From contig JAFWYN010000005.1 of NCBI GenBank assembly GCA_017522685.1, positions 186,001 to 250,000 on the forward strand: a stretch of 64,000 bases of DNA. Reading direction: 5' to 3'. Source of the stretch: Lachnospiraceae bacterium. GTDB taxonomy: Bacteria; Bacillota_A; Clostridia; Lachnospirales; Lachnospiraceae. Of the stretch, positions 16,975 through 25,629 are shown piece after piece. The notes under the pieces are model-generated. The model saw only the letters and a program-made list of their open reading frames with translations. It was not told where the DNA came from and did not search any database. A program made the translations under genes and the position numbers. Position 1 is the first letter of the stretch; every line of letters starts with the position of its first letter.

Positions 16975-17067
16975 ATGACCGAGTACGAAAAACAAAATCA
17001 TTACCGCAACGAACGGGAGATCCTGATGATGATGATCGAGGAAAACCGTGAGAAGCGAAAAAAATAG
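16975..17067 (+). CDS. Candidate 30-residue charged peptide
   Basis: ATG 16975 (in-frame alternative ATG at 16963) to TAG 17067 encodes a strongly charged, Met- and Glu-rich peptide (MTEYEKQNHYRNEREI at its start, ending NREKRKK). It is framed by a good -10 and a strong terminator, and GGAAG/GAGG precedes the start. It is one of very few plus-strand units in this half of the window. It could equally be an untranslated small RNA. Nothing was recognised in its sequence. Confidence 0.35.
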   Translation: MTEYEKQNHYRNEREILMMMIEENREKRKK

Positions 17068-17099
17068 AAGGGCCCCAATTTGTTGGTTGGGACCCTTCT
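17066..17099. terminator. Bidirectional intrinsic terminator between the small plus-strand unit and thrS
   Basis: AGAAGGG.CCCAA pairs with TTGGG.CCCTTCT. TTTTA follows on the plus strand and TATTTTTTT on the minus strand, so it can end both thrS and the short plus-strand transcript. Confidence 0.8.
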
Positions 17100-17108
17100 T
17101 TTATCCTC

Positions 17109-18866
17109 TTAACACGAAAACAGCTTCAGCAGTTCCTCAATTTTCATTTCTCCTAAATTCTGCTTATCTTCCTCCGCATCCCGCATACGTACGGAAATGG
17201 TTCCGTTGGCCATCTCCTTTTCGCCCAGGACGGCCATAAAGGGCACCTTATCCATGCGGGCTTCACGGATTTTGTAGCCCAGCTTCTCGCTGCGCTTGTC
17301 GATTTCCACGCGGATGCCTTTCGCCTTCATATCTTCCATTACCTTCTGAGCATAGTCAAAATACTTATCGGATACGGGCAGCAGCTTTACCTGCACGGGC
17401 GCCAGCCAAGCCGGGAATTTACCCGCAAAGTGCTCGATTAGGATTCCGATGAAACGCTCGATGGAACCGAACAGTACGCGGTGAATCATGATGGGGCGAT
17501 GCTTTTCACCGTCCGCACCGATATATTCTGCACCAAATCGCTGGGGCAGCTGGAAATCCAACTGAATGGTTCCGCACTGCCAGGTTCTGCCGATGGAGTC
17601 CTTTAAGTGGAAGTCCAGCTTGGGACCGTAGAAGGCACCGTCTCCCTCATTCACCACATAGGGCACGTTAATGGATTCCATGGCCTTGGCAAGGGCCTCC
17701 GTTGCCAGCTCCCAATCCTCATCGCTACCGATACTGTTTTCCGGTCTGGTGGAAAGCTCTACGGAATACTCAAAGCCAAACTTATTGTAGACTTCATCAA
17801 TGAGTCTTGCCACATTTACGATTTCGGAAATCACCTGCTCCTGCGTCATAAAGATATGGGCATCATCCTGCTGGAAACATCTGGCACGCATAAGACCATG
17901 CAGCGTACCGGACTTTTCGTTACGATGCACGATGCCCAGCTCACCCACTCTCATGGGCAAATCTCTGTAGGAATGGGGCTGGGACTTATATACCAGCATG
18001 CCACCGGGACAGCTCATAGGCTTAATGGCAAATTCCTCCTCATCCACCACCGTGGTATACATATTTTCACGGTAATTATCCCAATGTCCTGACGTCTCCC
18101 ACAAATGCTTATTCAGCATAATGGGCGTGGAAATCTCCACATATCCCTCTCTGTCATGAATCTTTCTCCAGTAATCAATCAGTAAATTCTTTAAAATCAA
18201 ACCCTTTGGTAAAAAGAAGGGAAGTCCCGGACCTTCCTCCATGATGGCGAAGAGTCCCAGCTCCTTGCCCAACTTTCTGTGATCGCGCTTCTTGGCTTCC
18301 TCCAACATCTCCAAATGCTGTGACAGCTGGGATGCCTTAGGGAAAGAAATGCCGTAAATTCTGGTCAGCACGGGGTTCTTTTCATTGCCTCTCCAGTACG
18401 CACCGGCCACGCTCAAAAGCTTGATGGCCTTCACCTGGCAGGTATTGGAAATGTGGGGACCTGCACAAAACTCCACATAATCTCCCTGGCTGTAAAAGCT
18501 GATTTTCTCTCCCTCGGGCAGCCCCTGAATCATCTCCATTTTGTATGGCTCCTGCATCTTTTCCATAAAGCTTAGGGCATCCTCCCTGCTCATTTCCTTC
18601 ACCTGTAGGGACAGGGATTCCTTCACGATTTTCTTCATTTCTTCTTCCACGGCTGCCAGATGCTCCTCACCAAAGGGGAAGTCGAAGTCAAAATCGTAGT
18701 AAAAACCATTTTCAATGGCGGGACCGATGCCGCACTTTGCATTCGGATACAAACGCTTCACAGCCTGTGCCAAAATATGTGCACTGGTATGCCAAAACGC
18801 CTCCTGTACCTCCTTCTGCTCAAAATTACCTTCCATGATTTGTCCGTCTTTCAATAGTACCTTCAT
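17109..18866 (-). CDS. thrS: Threonyl-tRNA synthetase lacking the N-terminal TGS domain
   Basis: 585 residues against about 640 for the usual enzyme. The protein begins only about 25 residues before the editing-domain motif HTSAHILAQAV, so the roughly 60-residue TGS domain is absent. Class II core motifs are present: MSCPGGMLVY (zinc Cys), YRDLPMRVGELG, motif 2 RARCFQQDDAHIF, and motif 3 MIHRVLFGSIERFIGILIEH. The anticodon-binding domain follows (KLLPVSDKYFDYAQ to the end). It attaches Thr to tRNA-Thr in the cytosol. AGGAG precedes the ATG at 18866. Upstream lie a T-box leader and, between its terminator and the start, a 205-nt structured element. TGS-less ThrRS is known in some bacteria, so the protein is probably functional. 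Confidence 0.95.
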   Translation of the reverse strand: MKVLLKDGQIMEGNFEQKEVQEAFWHTSAHILAQAVKRLYPNAKCGIGPAIENGFYYDFDFDFPFGEEHLAAVEEEMKKIVKESLSLQVKEMSREDALSFMEKMQEPYKMEMIQGLPEGEKISFYSQGDYVEFCAGPHISNTCQVKAIKLLSVAGAYWRGNEKNPVLTRIYGISFPKASQLSQHLEMLEEAKKRDHRKLGKELGLFAIMEEGPGLPFFLPKGLILKNLLIDYWRKIHDREGYVEISTPIMLNKHLWETSGHWDNYRENMYTTVVDEEEFAIKPMSCPGGMLVYKSQPHSYRDLPMRVGELGIVHRNEKSGTLHGLMRARCFQQDDAHIFMTQEQVISEIVNVARLIDEVYNKFGFEYSVELSTRPENSIGSDEDWELATEALAKAMESINVPYVVNEGDGAFYGPKLDFHLKDSIGRTWQCGTIQLDFQLPQRFGAEYIGADGEKHRPIMIHRVLFGSIERFIGILIEHFAGKFPAWLAPVQVKLLPVSDKYFDYAQKVMEDMKAKGIRVEIDKRSEKLGYKIREARMDKVPFMAVLGEKEMANGTISVRMRDAEEDKQNLGEMKIEELLKLFSC

Positions 18867-18917
18867 TTCTTATGTCTCCTTTCGATTGTGATGATTGGTT
18901 GAAGTGTCAGAATATGG

Positions 18918-19122
18918 GCAAGCCTTGTGAAATTTTTTTGTAAGCGACATTAAGAGAACCACATACAATCCCTATACGGACGCGTTCTCACTTGGATGAA
19001 AACGTAGCGGCACTAGGTTCGTGAGTTACCTCACCAAGGGCCGACGTTTTCATACAGTCCTTTATAGGAACTGTATGTGGCTCTCTCCTGTCGCAAAAAC
19101 ATTACCTTCCTCCAAGGCTTGC
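18918..19122 (-). ncRNA. 205-nt rod-like structured element (unidentified RNA or palindromic insertion)
   Basis: The ends GCAAGCCTTG (19122 inward) and CAAGGCTTGC (ending 18918) pair. Inside them GCGACA pairs with TGTCGC, GCCACATACA with TGTATGTGG, TTCCTATA with TATAGGGA and ATGAAAACG with CGTTTTCAT. The apex is GTGAG-GTAA-CTCAC, a GNRA-type tetraloop. Unpaired or asymmetric bubbles separate the stems. The element lies between the T-box terminator and the thrS start. It is too gapped for a simple perfect-palindrome MITE, and no target duplication is visible. A 6S-like or other rod-shaped regulatory RNA is possible; strand is uncertain. Confidence 0.6.
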
Positions 19123-19164
19123 TACTTTATTCAAATTTTTAACATAAGAAATCGAAATCAAAAA

Positions 19165-19420
19165 CACCCTTAGAATACACTTCATGTATTCTAAGGGTGC
19201 ATTTAGCACGGTTCCACCTTAACTTTTCACTTCGGATTCCAACAAATCCTATCCCTTAACGCGGGCTACGGTAGCACTTATCTGTCCTAAAACCTTGGGT
19301 GCTACAGCTCTGGAATGGTTTTCGTAAAGCTTCCTCATAAGCGGCTTCCACCATTTGCCGCTCTCTCTGGATGATTCCCACCAACTACTCTTTTCCGTCG
19401 ACGCTTTTCTTATGTTATTG
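19165..19420 (-). promoter_or_regulatory. T-box riboswitch (tRNA-Thr sensing) of thrS
   Basis: On the minus strand the T-box core GGTGGAACCGTGC (19206-19218) is followed by a 15-bp perfect terminator stem (19165-19199; CACCCTTAGAATACA with its complement) and TTTTTGATTT. Stem I-like pairing and the AGAGAG/GGAAGC signatures lie upstream, in the 19300-19400 region. A candidate ACC specifier codon is at 19270-19272, although the specifier loop was not folded. T-boxes antiterminate when bound by uncharged tRNA. Here the downstream aminoacyl-tRNA synthetase is thrS. Confidence 0.88.
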
Positions 19421-19425
19421 GTTGT

Positions 19426-19454
19426 AATATAGCACCGTTAATAAATTTTGTCAA
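19426..19454 (-). promoter_or_regulatory. Promoter of the thrS T-box leader
   Basis: Minus strand perfect TTGACA (19449-19454), 17 nt, TATATT (19426-19431), placing the start at about 19419. Confidence 0.85.
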
Positions 19455-19461
19455 CACCTTA

Positions 19462-20262
19462 CTATTCACATACAAACATTCCGTATTCTTTTGGTACATG
19501 CAGGTATCCATTTTCCTTTTGGGAATTAAAGTAATCCAACAAAGTATGATAGTATTTCTGCTCCAGTCCCTGCATAGACGCCATTGAATAAATATACTCC
19601 AAATAATCTTCCACTTTATCTATCGCTAACGCATCCTCATAATCACATCGTTCCACTTTTCCAAATTGCTTTTTTAGTAACTGTATTCCATTCTGTAACG
19701 TAAAGGATATATTAGATTCCGGGGTATGTGAAATACCTAATTCATCCAGTGCCGAATAAAGATATTGTGTCATACCATGAATGCCTAATGTAGAGCAATA
19801 AAAGGAACCTCCTTTTTTCAAAACGCGCCTTACCTCTGAAAGAGCCAAATCGATATCCCTTACATGATATAACATAGAATTTGCTATAATAAGGTCAAAG
19901 GTTTCATTTTCAAACGGAATATCTGTAATATCAATTTCTCTCACTGATATCCTTTCATCACAATATTTCTTTTGCATATGGGCAACCATCCCCTCTGAAA
20001 AATCGGATAATGTAATGTCCATACCATAGCCTAACAAAGTCTCATTTTCAAAATAATAATTCCACAATTCACCATTACCGCTACCTAATTCTAAGATTTT
20101 CATCTTTGGATAAAAAGGATATTGTTCAAACATCCACTTTTGAAATCCTATCTTATTTACACTGTATTTGTCATGTAAACTTCTTCGCAATTTAAGATTG
20201 TCATCATTTTTATATTGTTCCTTTAATATCCTTTCGCAGGACATGTTATTCGTATCAACCAA
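19462..20262 (-). CDS. Class I SAM-dependent methyltransferase
   Basis: 266 residues. Motif I (MKILELGSGNGELW), an acidic strand end (YGMDITLSDFSEGM), and FDLIIANSMLYHVRD followed by ALSEVRRVLKKGGSFYCST are the classical class I methyltransferase signatures (methyltransf_11/25 type). The sequence is a paralogue of the C-terminal half of the MerR fusion encoded immediately upstream. Both share the order ILELG.G.G.LW / LSDFSEGM or LTDLSEGM / LANxxLFYxxD / CST.G..HM. The ATG is 2 nt after the fusion gene's stop, so the two are an operon. Substrate unknown; a small-molecule or natural-product methylation is plausible but unproved. Confidence 0.82.
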   Translation of the reverse strand: MVDTNNMSCERILKEQYKNDDNLKLRRSLHDKYSVNKIGFQKWMFEQYPFYPKMKILELGSGNGELWNYYFENETLLGYGMDITLSDFSEGMVAHMQKKYCDERISVREIDITDIPFENETFDLIIANSMLYHVRDIDLALSEVRRVLKKGGSFYCSTLGIHGMTQYLYSALDELGISHTPESNISFTLQNGIQLLKKQFGKVERCDYEDALAIDKVEDYLEYIYSMASMQGLEQKYYHTLLDYFNSQKENGYLHVPKEYGMFVCE

Positions 20263-20264
20263 TT

Positions 20265-21467
20265 CTATTTCCCCTTTCTATTCAAAAACGCCCGAAATGA
20301 ACCGGTACTCTTGTGGCAAAAGAAGGGGTTTTCCGGACTAATCCGTTCTTTTAGGAAGCTTAAAAATTCCTCTCCACATTCTGCCAAAATATCCTTTGTT
20401 CCGCCCGGGCAGGATTCTACATAATGATATATGGCATTCACATCCGGCACCAGTAAATCATCCTTATGCTCCTCCACATCCACCTTAGCAAATATCTTTT
20501 GAAGCTGCTCCCCACCATTCTCTAATGTAAAAGATTTTGTTAACCATTTGGGCATTTTTATTCTCGCATCAAATTCCTGCACCAATTCATGCAACTCCTT
20601 CATGTGGTTGCATCCTACTGTGGATGCGTAAAACATACCATTTTCCCTTAATGCTTTTGCACAGTTTTCTAATACCTGGGGGCGCTTCTCATCCGGTATA
20701 TAAAACAATAAATGATTCGCAAGAATTCGATCGTACTGACGATCTTGGCTTACAAAATCCTCTGCCTGTAGTTGTAAAAACACAAAGTGAATTCTCTTTG
20801 CATCAAAATATTCGTGAAACTGAGCAATTTCCGATTTTGCGGCTTCCAGCATTCCCTCTGACAAATCAGTCAGTACTATCTCTAAATCCTCTGGCAAAAG
20901 CTCCTTCTGACTGGTCCACAAAGCTCCGGTACCGCAGCCCAGCTCCAGGATTTTCATGCCAGGCTTCAGCTCAAGTCCCTCCAACACCCAGGCAAACCAA
21001 GGCTCCTTAGCTGTACTGTATGCATGGAGATTGATACGCTTCTGCAGGTTGTCACTTACCTCATACTGTTTTACCAGCTCCTCTTTCCAAGTGACCAAAT
21101 GTATAATATCCAGCATCTTTTCCCATTGGTTATCCGCCTCCAGCTTTTGAATCTCCTCCACCGCCTGAAGCACATGCTCCAGATGCTCCTTTCTCTTTCT
21201 TAAAAGCTCTGCCTGCCTAGCAAAGGCTTCCGCAGGCTCTTCCTTTTTCAGCATCTCGCTGATTTCCTCCAGGGAAAAGTCCAGATATTTTAGCATCAAT
21301 ATCTTCTGAAGCTGCTCCACTGCTGCCTGTCCGAACTTCTTATACTTATTTTCCTCCACCTTCTCCGGTGTCAGCAGACCGCTTTCATAATAATGTCGTA
21401 TGGTTTTATAGGATACCCCGGTTAACTTTGCCAGCTCTCCGGTGGTATACAAGTCTTTTTTCTTCAT
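20265..21467 (-). CDS. MerR-type regulator fused to a SAM-dependent methyltransferase
   Basis: 400 residues from ATG 21467 (GAGAAGG upstream; an in-frame ATG at 21563 is less likely). Residues about 5-70 are a MerR winged helix (YTTGELAKLTGVSYKTIRHYYESGLLTPE). A coiled dimerisation helix follows (about 75-130), with residues 155-400 forming a class I methyltransferase (MKILELGCGTGALW, LTDLSEGML, DRILANHLLFYIPD). MerR proteins normally sense a ligand and activate a promoter with long spacing. Here the sensor position is occupied by an enzyme domain whose paralogue is the next gene. The fusion may couple SAM or substrate binding to DNA binding (inference). Confidence 0.85.
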   Translation of the reverse strand: MKKKDLYTTGELAKLTGVSYKTIRHYYESGLLTPEKVEENKYKKFGQAAVEQLQKILMLKYLDFSLEEISEMLKKEEPAEAFARQAELLRKRKEHLEHVLQAVEEIQKLEADNQWEKMLDIIHLVTWKEELVKQYEVSDNLQKRINLHAYSTAKEPWFAWVLEGLELKPGMKILELGCGTGALWTSQKELLPEDLEIVLTDLSEGMLEAAKSEIAQFHEYFDAKRIHFVFLQLQAEDFVSQDRQYDRILANHLLFYIPDEKRPQVLENCAKALRENGMFYASTVGCNHMKELHELVQEFDARIKMPKWLTKSFTLENGGEQLQKIFAKVDVEEHKDDLLVPDVNAIYHYVESCPGGTKDILAECGEEFLSFLKERISPENPFFCHKSTGSFRAFLNRKGK

Positions 21468-21615
21468 ATTTTTGCCTTCTCTCTGTGGTCGCCATATACT
21501 ACATATTCCCGGGATATGAGGCATGACGCCGGCCACTTTTCTATTGAGCTCTATATACATCATAAACCATGCCCCTTGGGCAAGGTCAAGGGTTTTTTTC
21601 TGCTTTTTACTTTTA

Positions 21616-21644
21616 TTGCCAAAATAACCCGCAAATGTTATAAT
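21616..21644 (+). promoter_or_regulatory. Promoter of the plus-strand membrane protein gene
   Basis: TTGCCA (21616-21621), 17 nt, perfect TATAAT (21639-21644), about 37 nt upstream of the ATG at 21682. Confidence 0.75.
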
Positions 21645-21681
21645 TTAATTGTTTTTAAAACGGATTTTGTGAGGGGAAATT

Positions 21682-22677
21682 ATGAACGTTACCATTTCAA
21701 AAAGCGGCATCCTGTGGTGCTGTGTATTATTGATATCCTGCGTATTACTGGGGAAGGGCTTAAGCAATCAGTCCCGCTTGTGGGAAGCCACGGATATTTC
21801 TGAGCTGACTGCGGACAACTGGGAGTATGGTGACTATGTGAGAGGAGAGATTACCACCTTTATTAAAGATACGGATAATCGGGGCTGCTCAGCAACCTAT
21901 GATGCCTTTCACGAATACACCATCCCTGTGAGCGAAGGCAAATACGCTCTCATCTATGCGGGTCAGAAAAAGACCAAAAAGATGCTGGACGATGCCCTTT
22001 ACAAAGACAGTTTTTCCATTCCTTTCATCGGTGTTTTGAAAAAGGACATAACAGCAAGTGTCTATACCGGCTATGAGAGATTCTATGAGAATGTGGAGGA
22101 CTTTGACCGGGAACAAATTATTCCGGACCTTGTCATCCTTCAGACCACTCAGGCTCAAATCAATAATACCCTTTATCTGGGTACAGAGTTATTCGTTATC
22201 TGTTTGGTATTACGCATTTTGGGAGTACTGCCCCCTATCATAAAGGCTGAAAAATCCTGGGTTCCGCCGACGAAAAAATACACCTCCGTCTACTGTAATC
22301 CGGAATTTGAATTGGAAAGTGAAATACAAAAAATAGAACAGCTGCAGCTTCGATTAGTAAAGCTAAAAAAGGATATGATTATCGGTATGGTGCTGTTTCT
22401 GATAGGGCTTGTGCTGTTTATCGCAGGCTTCCCCATCGCCATGTGGCATTTTGGCTTTATGCTTATGATTGTAGGTATTCCTCTGATTTGGTGGTATGTG
22501 ATTCATTTGGATAATAAATTAGGACATTTTTGCACTATGTTTATAAGGACCAAGACTATTCCTAAGCAGATTGCGGAATGCCGCCAAAATATCCAGACCC
22601 TCCGGGCTAAAATGGAACAGGAAGTCGTTCCCACCCCCATACGCCAGGAAGATGATTTGATTTATGCGGATTTCTGA
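21682..22677 (+). CDS. Uncharacterised three-TM membrane protein
   Basis: 331 residues. One hydrophobic segment at about 8-24 is followed by an extracytoplasmic-looking domain of about 140 residues (YGDYVRGEITTFIKD, then YTIPVSEGKYALIYAG). A second segment lies near 170-188, and two more form a hairpin at about 232-275 after a basic coiled stretch (EIQKIEQLQLRLVKLKK). The tail ends in Gln/Glu-rich helix. I do not recognise a named family; similar 'DUF6709-like' proteins are common in Lachnospiraceae. GAGGGG precedes the start. It stands alone on the plus strand between two minus-strand units, with its own promoter and terminator. Confidence 0.7.
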   Translation: MNVTISKSGILWCCVLLISCVLLGKGLSNQSRLWEATDISELTADNWEYGDYVRGEITTFIKDTDNRGCSATYDAFHEYTIPVSEGKYALIYAGQKKTKKMLDDALYKDSFSIPFIGVLKKDITASVYTGYERFYENVEDFDREQIIPDLVILQTTQAQINNTLYLGTELFVICLVLRILGVLPPIIKAEKSWVPPTKKYTSVYCNPEFELESEIQKIEQLQLRLVKLKKDMIIGMVLFLIGLVLFIAGFPIAMWHFGFMLMIVGIPLIWWYVIHLDNKLGHFCTMFIRTKTIPKQIAECRQNIQTLRAKMEQEVVPTPIRQEDDLIYADF

Positions 22678-22697
22678 TTTTATATATGATGCTACTT

Positions 22698-22739
22698 TCA
22701 TCCCAATTTCTTGATTTTATGAAGTTGGGATGATTTTTA
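22698..22739 (+). terminator. Intrinsic terminator of the plus-strand membrane protein gene
   Basis: TCATCCCAA (22698-22706) pairs with TTGGGATGA (22725-22733), followed by TTTTTA. Confidence 0.75.
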
Positions 22740-22823
22740 TTGCCCTTTTTCCTTTTCACGGTGGGAAAGTTAAGCCACTTTTCTATTTCCACATTTCTGG
22801 CTGAATATCCTCCTCATACAAAC

Positions 22824-22876
22824 AAAAAATCCCCGACAAATTCTCCCATTCCAAAACCCGGATGAACCTGTCGGGG
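22824..22876 (-). terminator. Intrinsic terminator of the GH31 alpha-xylosidase gene
   Basis: Minus strand CCCCGACA pairs with TGTCGGGG (22831-22876) around a long loop, followed by ATTTTTTG. Confidence 0.7.
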
Positions 22877-22904
22877 TATCTTACAATAAATCATCTGAAT
22901 ATTC

Positions 22905-25238
22905 TTACAGCTTCAAAACTATCTGACTCTTACAATCCTTCAATATAGTATCCAGTCCGTCTGCTACCACTTCCGCACCGTCTACCTCTGTCGGCTGTAC
23001 ACTCATCAGACGTATGGTGTAGGGCTTAACCGCATCCACACTGATAGTAATGGTACCTGCTGCCCGAACTGCCTTTATGGTAAGTTCCGCTTCACCGTTC
23101 ATACCATAAACCGTCTTGGAAGCTCTTGCACCCTCCTGAAGCTCGTAAATCCGAAGCTCCACACCATCTGCATAGTCATAATCCGGCTTGTCATCGCAAA
23201 TGCCCAAAGGAATAATACTATTCTCCTTCACCATCAGAGGCAGACTTAAGTAATCGTAAACTTGGCTATACCACTTACCGCCTTCATATACCTCTCCGGT
23301 AAAAAGTGAAGTCCATCTACCCTCCGGCAAATAGAACTCGCCCATACTTTCGTCGTTAAAAATAGGTGCTACCAGCAGGCTGTCGCCCAGCATATACTGC
23401 TTGTCCAGATAGCTACAATTCTTATCCTTCGTAAACTCCAGCACCATACTGCGCATGGTGGGGATACCCTCTTTGCTTGCCACGATGGCTGCTTCATATA
23501 AATAGGGCATAATGCGGGCCTTCAAGCGTGTGAAGTAACGCACCACATCCACCGCCTCCTCATCGTAAAGCCAAGGTACACGGTAGGATTGGCTGCCGTG
23601 GAGACGGCTGTGAGAAGATAACAAACCGAAAGCTACCCATCTCTTATATACATCTGCCGTAGAGGTATGCTCAAAGCCGCCGATATCATGGGCCCAGTAG
23701 CCGAAACCACTCATCAGTAAACTCAGGCCACCACGCAGGCTTTCTTCCATGGATTCGTAATCGGGCCAGCAATCACCGCCCCAGTGTACGGGAAATTTCT
23801 GCCCACCCACGGTAGCGGAACGGGCAAAAAGCACCGCCTCACCCTTGCCACGCTTTCTCTCCAGCAATTCATAAACGCATTTATTATAAAGATAAGTATA
23901 GTAATTGTGCATCTTCTTGGGGTCGGAACCATCGAAGTATACCACATCTGTAGGGATTCTCTCGCCGAAGTCGGTCTTAAAGCAGTCCACGCCCATATCC
24001 ATGAGCACCTCCAGCTTGTCCTGGAACCATTTGTAGGCCTCCGGATTGGTGAAATCCACAATCGCCATACCCGGCTGCCACATATCCCACTGCCATACTT
24101 CGCCGGTAGGGCGCTTGATGAAATAACCCTTTTCCATACCCTCTGCAAACAGGGCAGATTCCTGGCCGATGTAGGAATTAATCCACACGCAGATATTCAA
24201 TCCCTTTTCCTTGATACGCTTTAACAGTCCTGCCGGGTCCGGGAACACTCTCTCATCCCAGGCAAAATCCGACCAGTGGAACTCCTTCATCCAGAAACAG
24301 TCGAAATGGAAGGTTCTTAAAGGTATGCCTCTATCCAGCATACCATCAATGAAGCTCATAACCGTAGCCTCATCATAATTGGTAGTAAAAGAAGTGGACA
24401 GCCACAATCCAAAGGTCCAGGGTGCCGGCAGACTGGGCTTGCCGGTCACATCCGTATAAGCCACCAGCACATCCTTCATGGTCTCCCCGCTAAAGAGGAA
24501 ATAATCCAAATAGCCACCTTCCACACTGAACTCTGCCTTGGTTACCATCTCCGTGCCCAGCTCCATGGATACCTTTTCGGGATGATTTACAAGGACACCA
24601 TAACCCTTATTGGAAAGGTAGAAGGGGATATTTTTATAAGCCTGCTCCGTACTGGTGCCGCCGTCTTCATTCCAGATATCAATACTCTGACCGTTCTTCA
24701 CAAAAGGAGTAAAACGCTCGCCGGTACCGTAAAGAAGCTCACCCACACCGATGGACAACTGCTGACGCATATAGGTATCCGTCAGGTCGCCCTTATCGTA
24801 GGCATCACCCTTCCAGTCCGTCTTCATAATGGCCAAATCCTTACCCACACTCTTGGTAATCACCTTACCGCTTCGCTTATAGGTCATGGACCAAGGATTC
24901 TTGGTGATTTCCAGGCTTAAAGTACCGGTCTTTATAATAAGCAGATTGTCTTCCTCGGTTACATCCAAAGGCTGATTGTCTATATTCAGTTCAAATTCCG
25001 GATTTTTCTTCACCGTCCCCAGATGATGATAGGTCTGGACACGAAGCACTTCCCGGCGGGGTGCCGTAATCTTGATGGTCAGATTGATACCGCCCAAGGT
25101 ACAGCCACGGTTATAGACCGGGTTGGTAGGTGCACAAATCGTCACTTCCTTATCGCTCACCTTAATAAAATAAGCTTCTGCAGGTCCAAAGGCCTGGCAA
25201 CCTTCCTTCTGCAGCCAACATCCGTTACTGAATTTCAT
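22905..25238 (-). CDS. yicI: GH31 alpha-xylosidase (YicI-type)
   Basis: 777 residues, the usual YicI length. An N-terminal beta domain (1-250) precedes the TIM barrel. The nucleophile is D423 in CFKTDFGERIP and the acid/base is D489 in HWGGDCW. FHFDCFWMKEFHWSDFAWD and the aromatic subsite residues match alpha-xylosidases rather than alpha-glucosidases. Two C-terminal beta domains end the protein. No signal peptide, so it acts in the cytosol, releasing xylose from the non-reducing ends of alpha-xylosides such as isoprimeverose from xyloglucan. It is monocistronic with a clear promoter (TTGCAC-17-TATGTT) and terminator. A GGAGG-type RBS precedes ATG 25238. Confidence 0.93.
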   Translation of the reverse strand: MKFSNGCWLQKEGCQAFGPAEAYFIKVSDKEVTICAPTNPVYNRGCTLGGINLTIKITAPRREVLRVQTYHHLGTVKKNPEFELNIDNQPLDVTEEDNLLIIKTGTLSLEITKNPWSMTYKRSGKVITKSVGKDLAIMKTDWKGDAYDKGDLTDTYMRQQLSIGVGELLYGTGERFTPFVKNGQSIDIWNEDGGTSTEQAYKNIPFYLSNKGYGVLVNHPEKVSMELGTEMVTKAEFSVEGGYLDYFLFSGETMKDVLVAYTDVTGKPSLPAPWTFGLWLSTSFTTNYDEATVMSFIDGMLDRGIPLRTFHFDCFWMKEFHWSDFAWDERVFPDPAGLLKRIKEKGLNICVWINSYIGQESALFAEGMEKGYFIKRPTGEVWQWDMWQPGMAIVDFTNPEAYKWFQDKLEVLMDMGVDCFKTDFGERIPTDVVYFDGSDPKKMHNYYTYLYNKCVYELLERKRGKGEAVLFARSATVGGQKFPVHWGGDCWPDYESMEESLRGGLSLLMSGFGYWAHDIGGFEHTSTADVYKRWVAFGLLSSHSRLHGSQSYRVPWLYDEEAVDVVRYFTRLKARIMPYLYEAAIVASKEGIPTMRSMVLEFTKDKNCSYLDKQYMLGDSLLVAPIFNDESMGEFYLPEGRWTSLFTGEVYEGGKWYSQVYDYLSLPLMVKENSIIPLGICDDKPDYDYADGVELRIYELQEGARASKTVYGMNGEAELTIKAVRAAGTITISVDAVKPYTIRLMSVQPTEVDGAEVVADGLDTILKDCKSQIVLKL

Positions 25239-25277
25239 AGTATAATCCTCCCAACTTTGTATATTGTGATTACTTTA

Positions 25278-25306
25278 AACATACCATCTATCAATCGCCG
25301 GTGCAA
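25278..25306 (-). promoter_or_regulatory. Promoter of the alpha-xylosidase gene
   Basis: Minus strand TTGCAC (25301-25306), 17 nt, TATGTT (25278-25283). The rest of the 390-bp interval 25239-25629 shows no convincing gene; it also holds the unresolved promoter of the 58-residue plus-strand ORF. Confidence 0.55.
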
Positions 25307-25629
25307 TGGATTTTATTGTACAGTGGTGGTTTTTATTGCTTTCCGTCCGGGCGCATGTTATGATGGAACCAAGCAAATGATTTCTATAATTCTTGGCGAT
25401 ATGCCTTTCACAGTGTCTACTGTCTTACGGAGCCCTTGCTCCACTCTTAAGAAATCCGGCTTATTATCCAACTTATATTTTACATAAGTACTTACTGCTC
25501 GCACCTTGATAACTTTATCAGGCTTTACACTTTGTATCACAGCCCGTAAATGTAAGTACATAAATAGAAATCAAAGGCTTATGGCATTATTTGTATTAAG
25601 TACTATTCAGAAAGGGGTAAGAAAGGAAG

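Noticed and set aside
18918..19122. Simple MITE or insertion sequence
   Set aside because: The stems are imperfect with distinct bubbles and a GNRA-like apex, there is no transposase and no visible target-site duplication. Kept as structured RNA candidate instead.
25358..25561. 67-codon minus-strand ORF upstream of the alpha-xylosidase
   Set aside because: No RBS and no recognised motif. It would start just upstream of the 58-codon plus-strand gene; probably chance.
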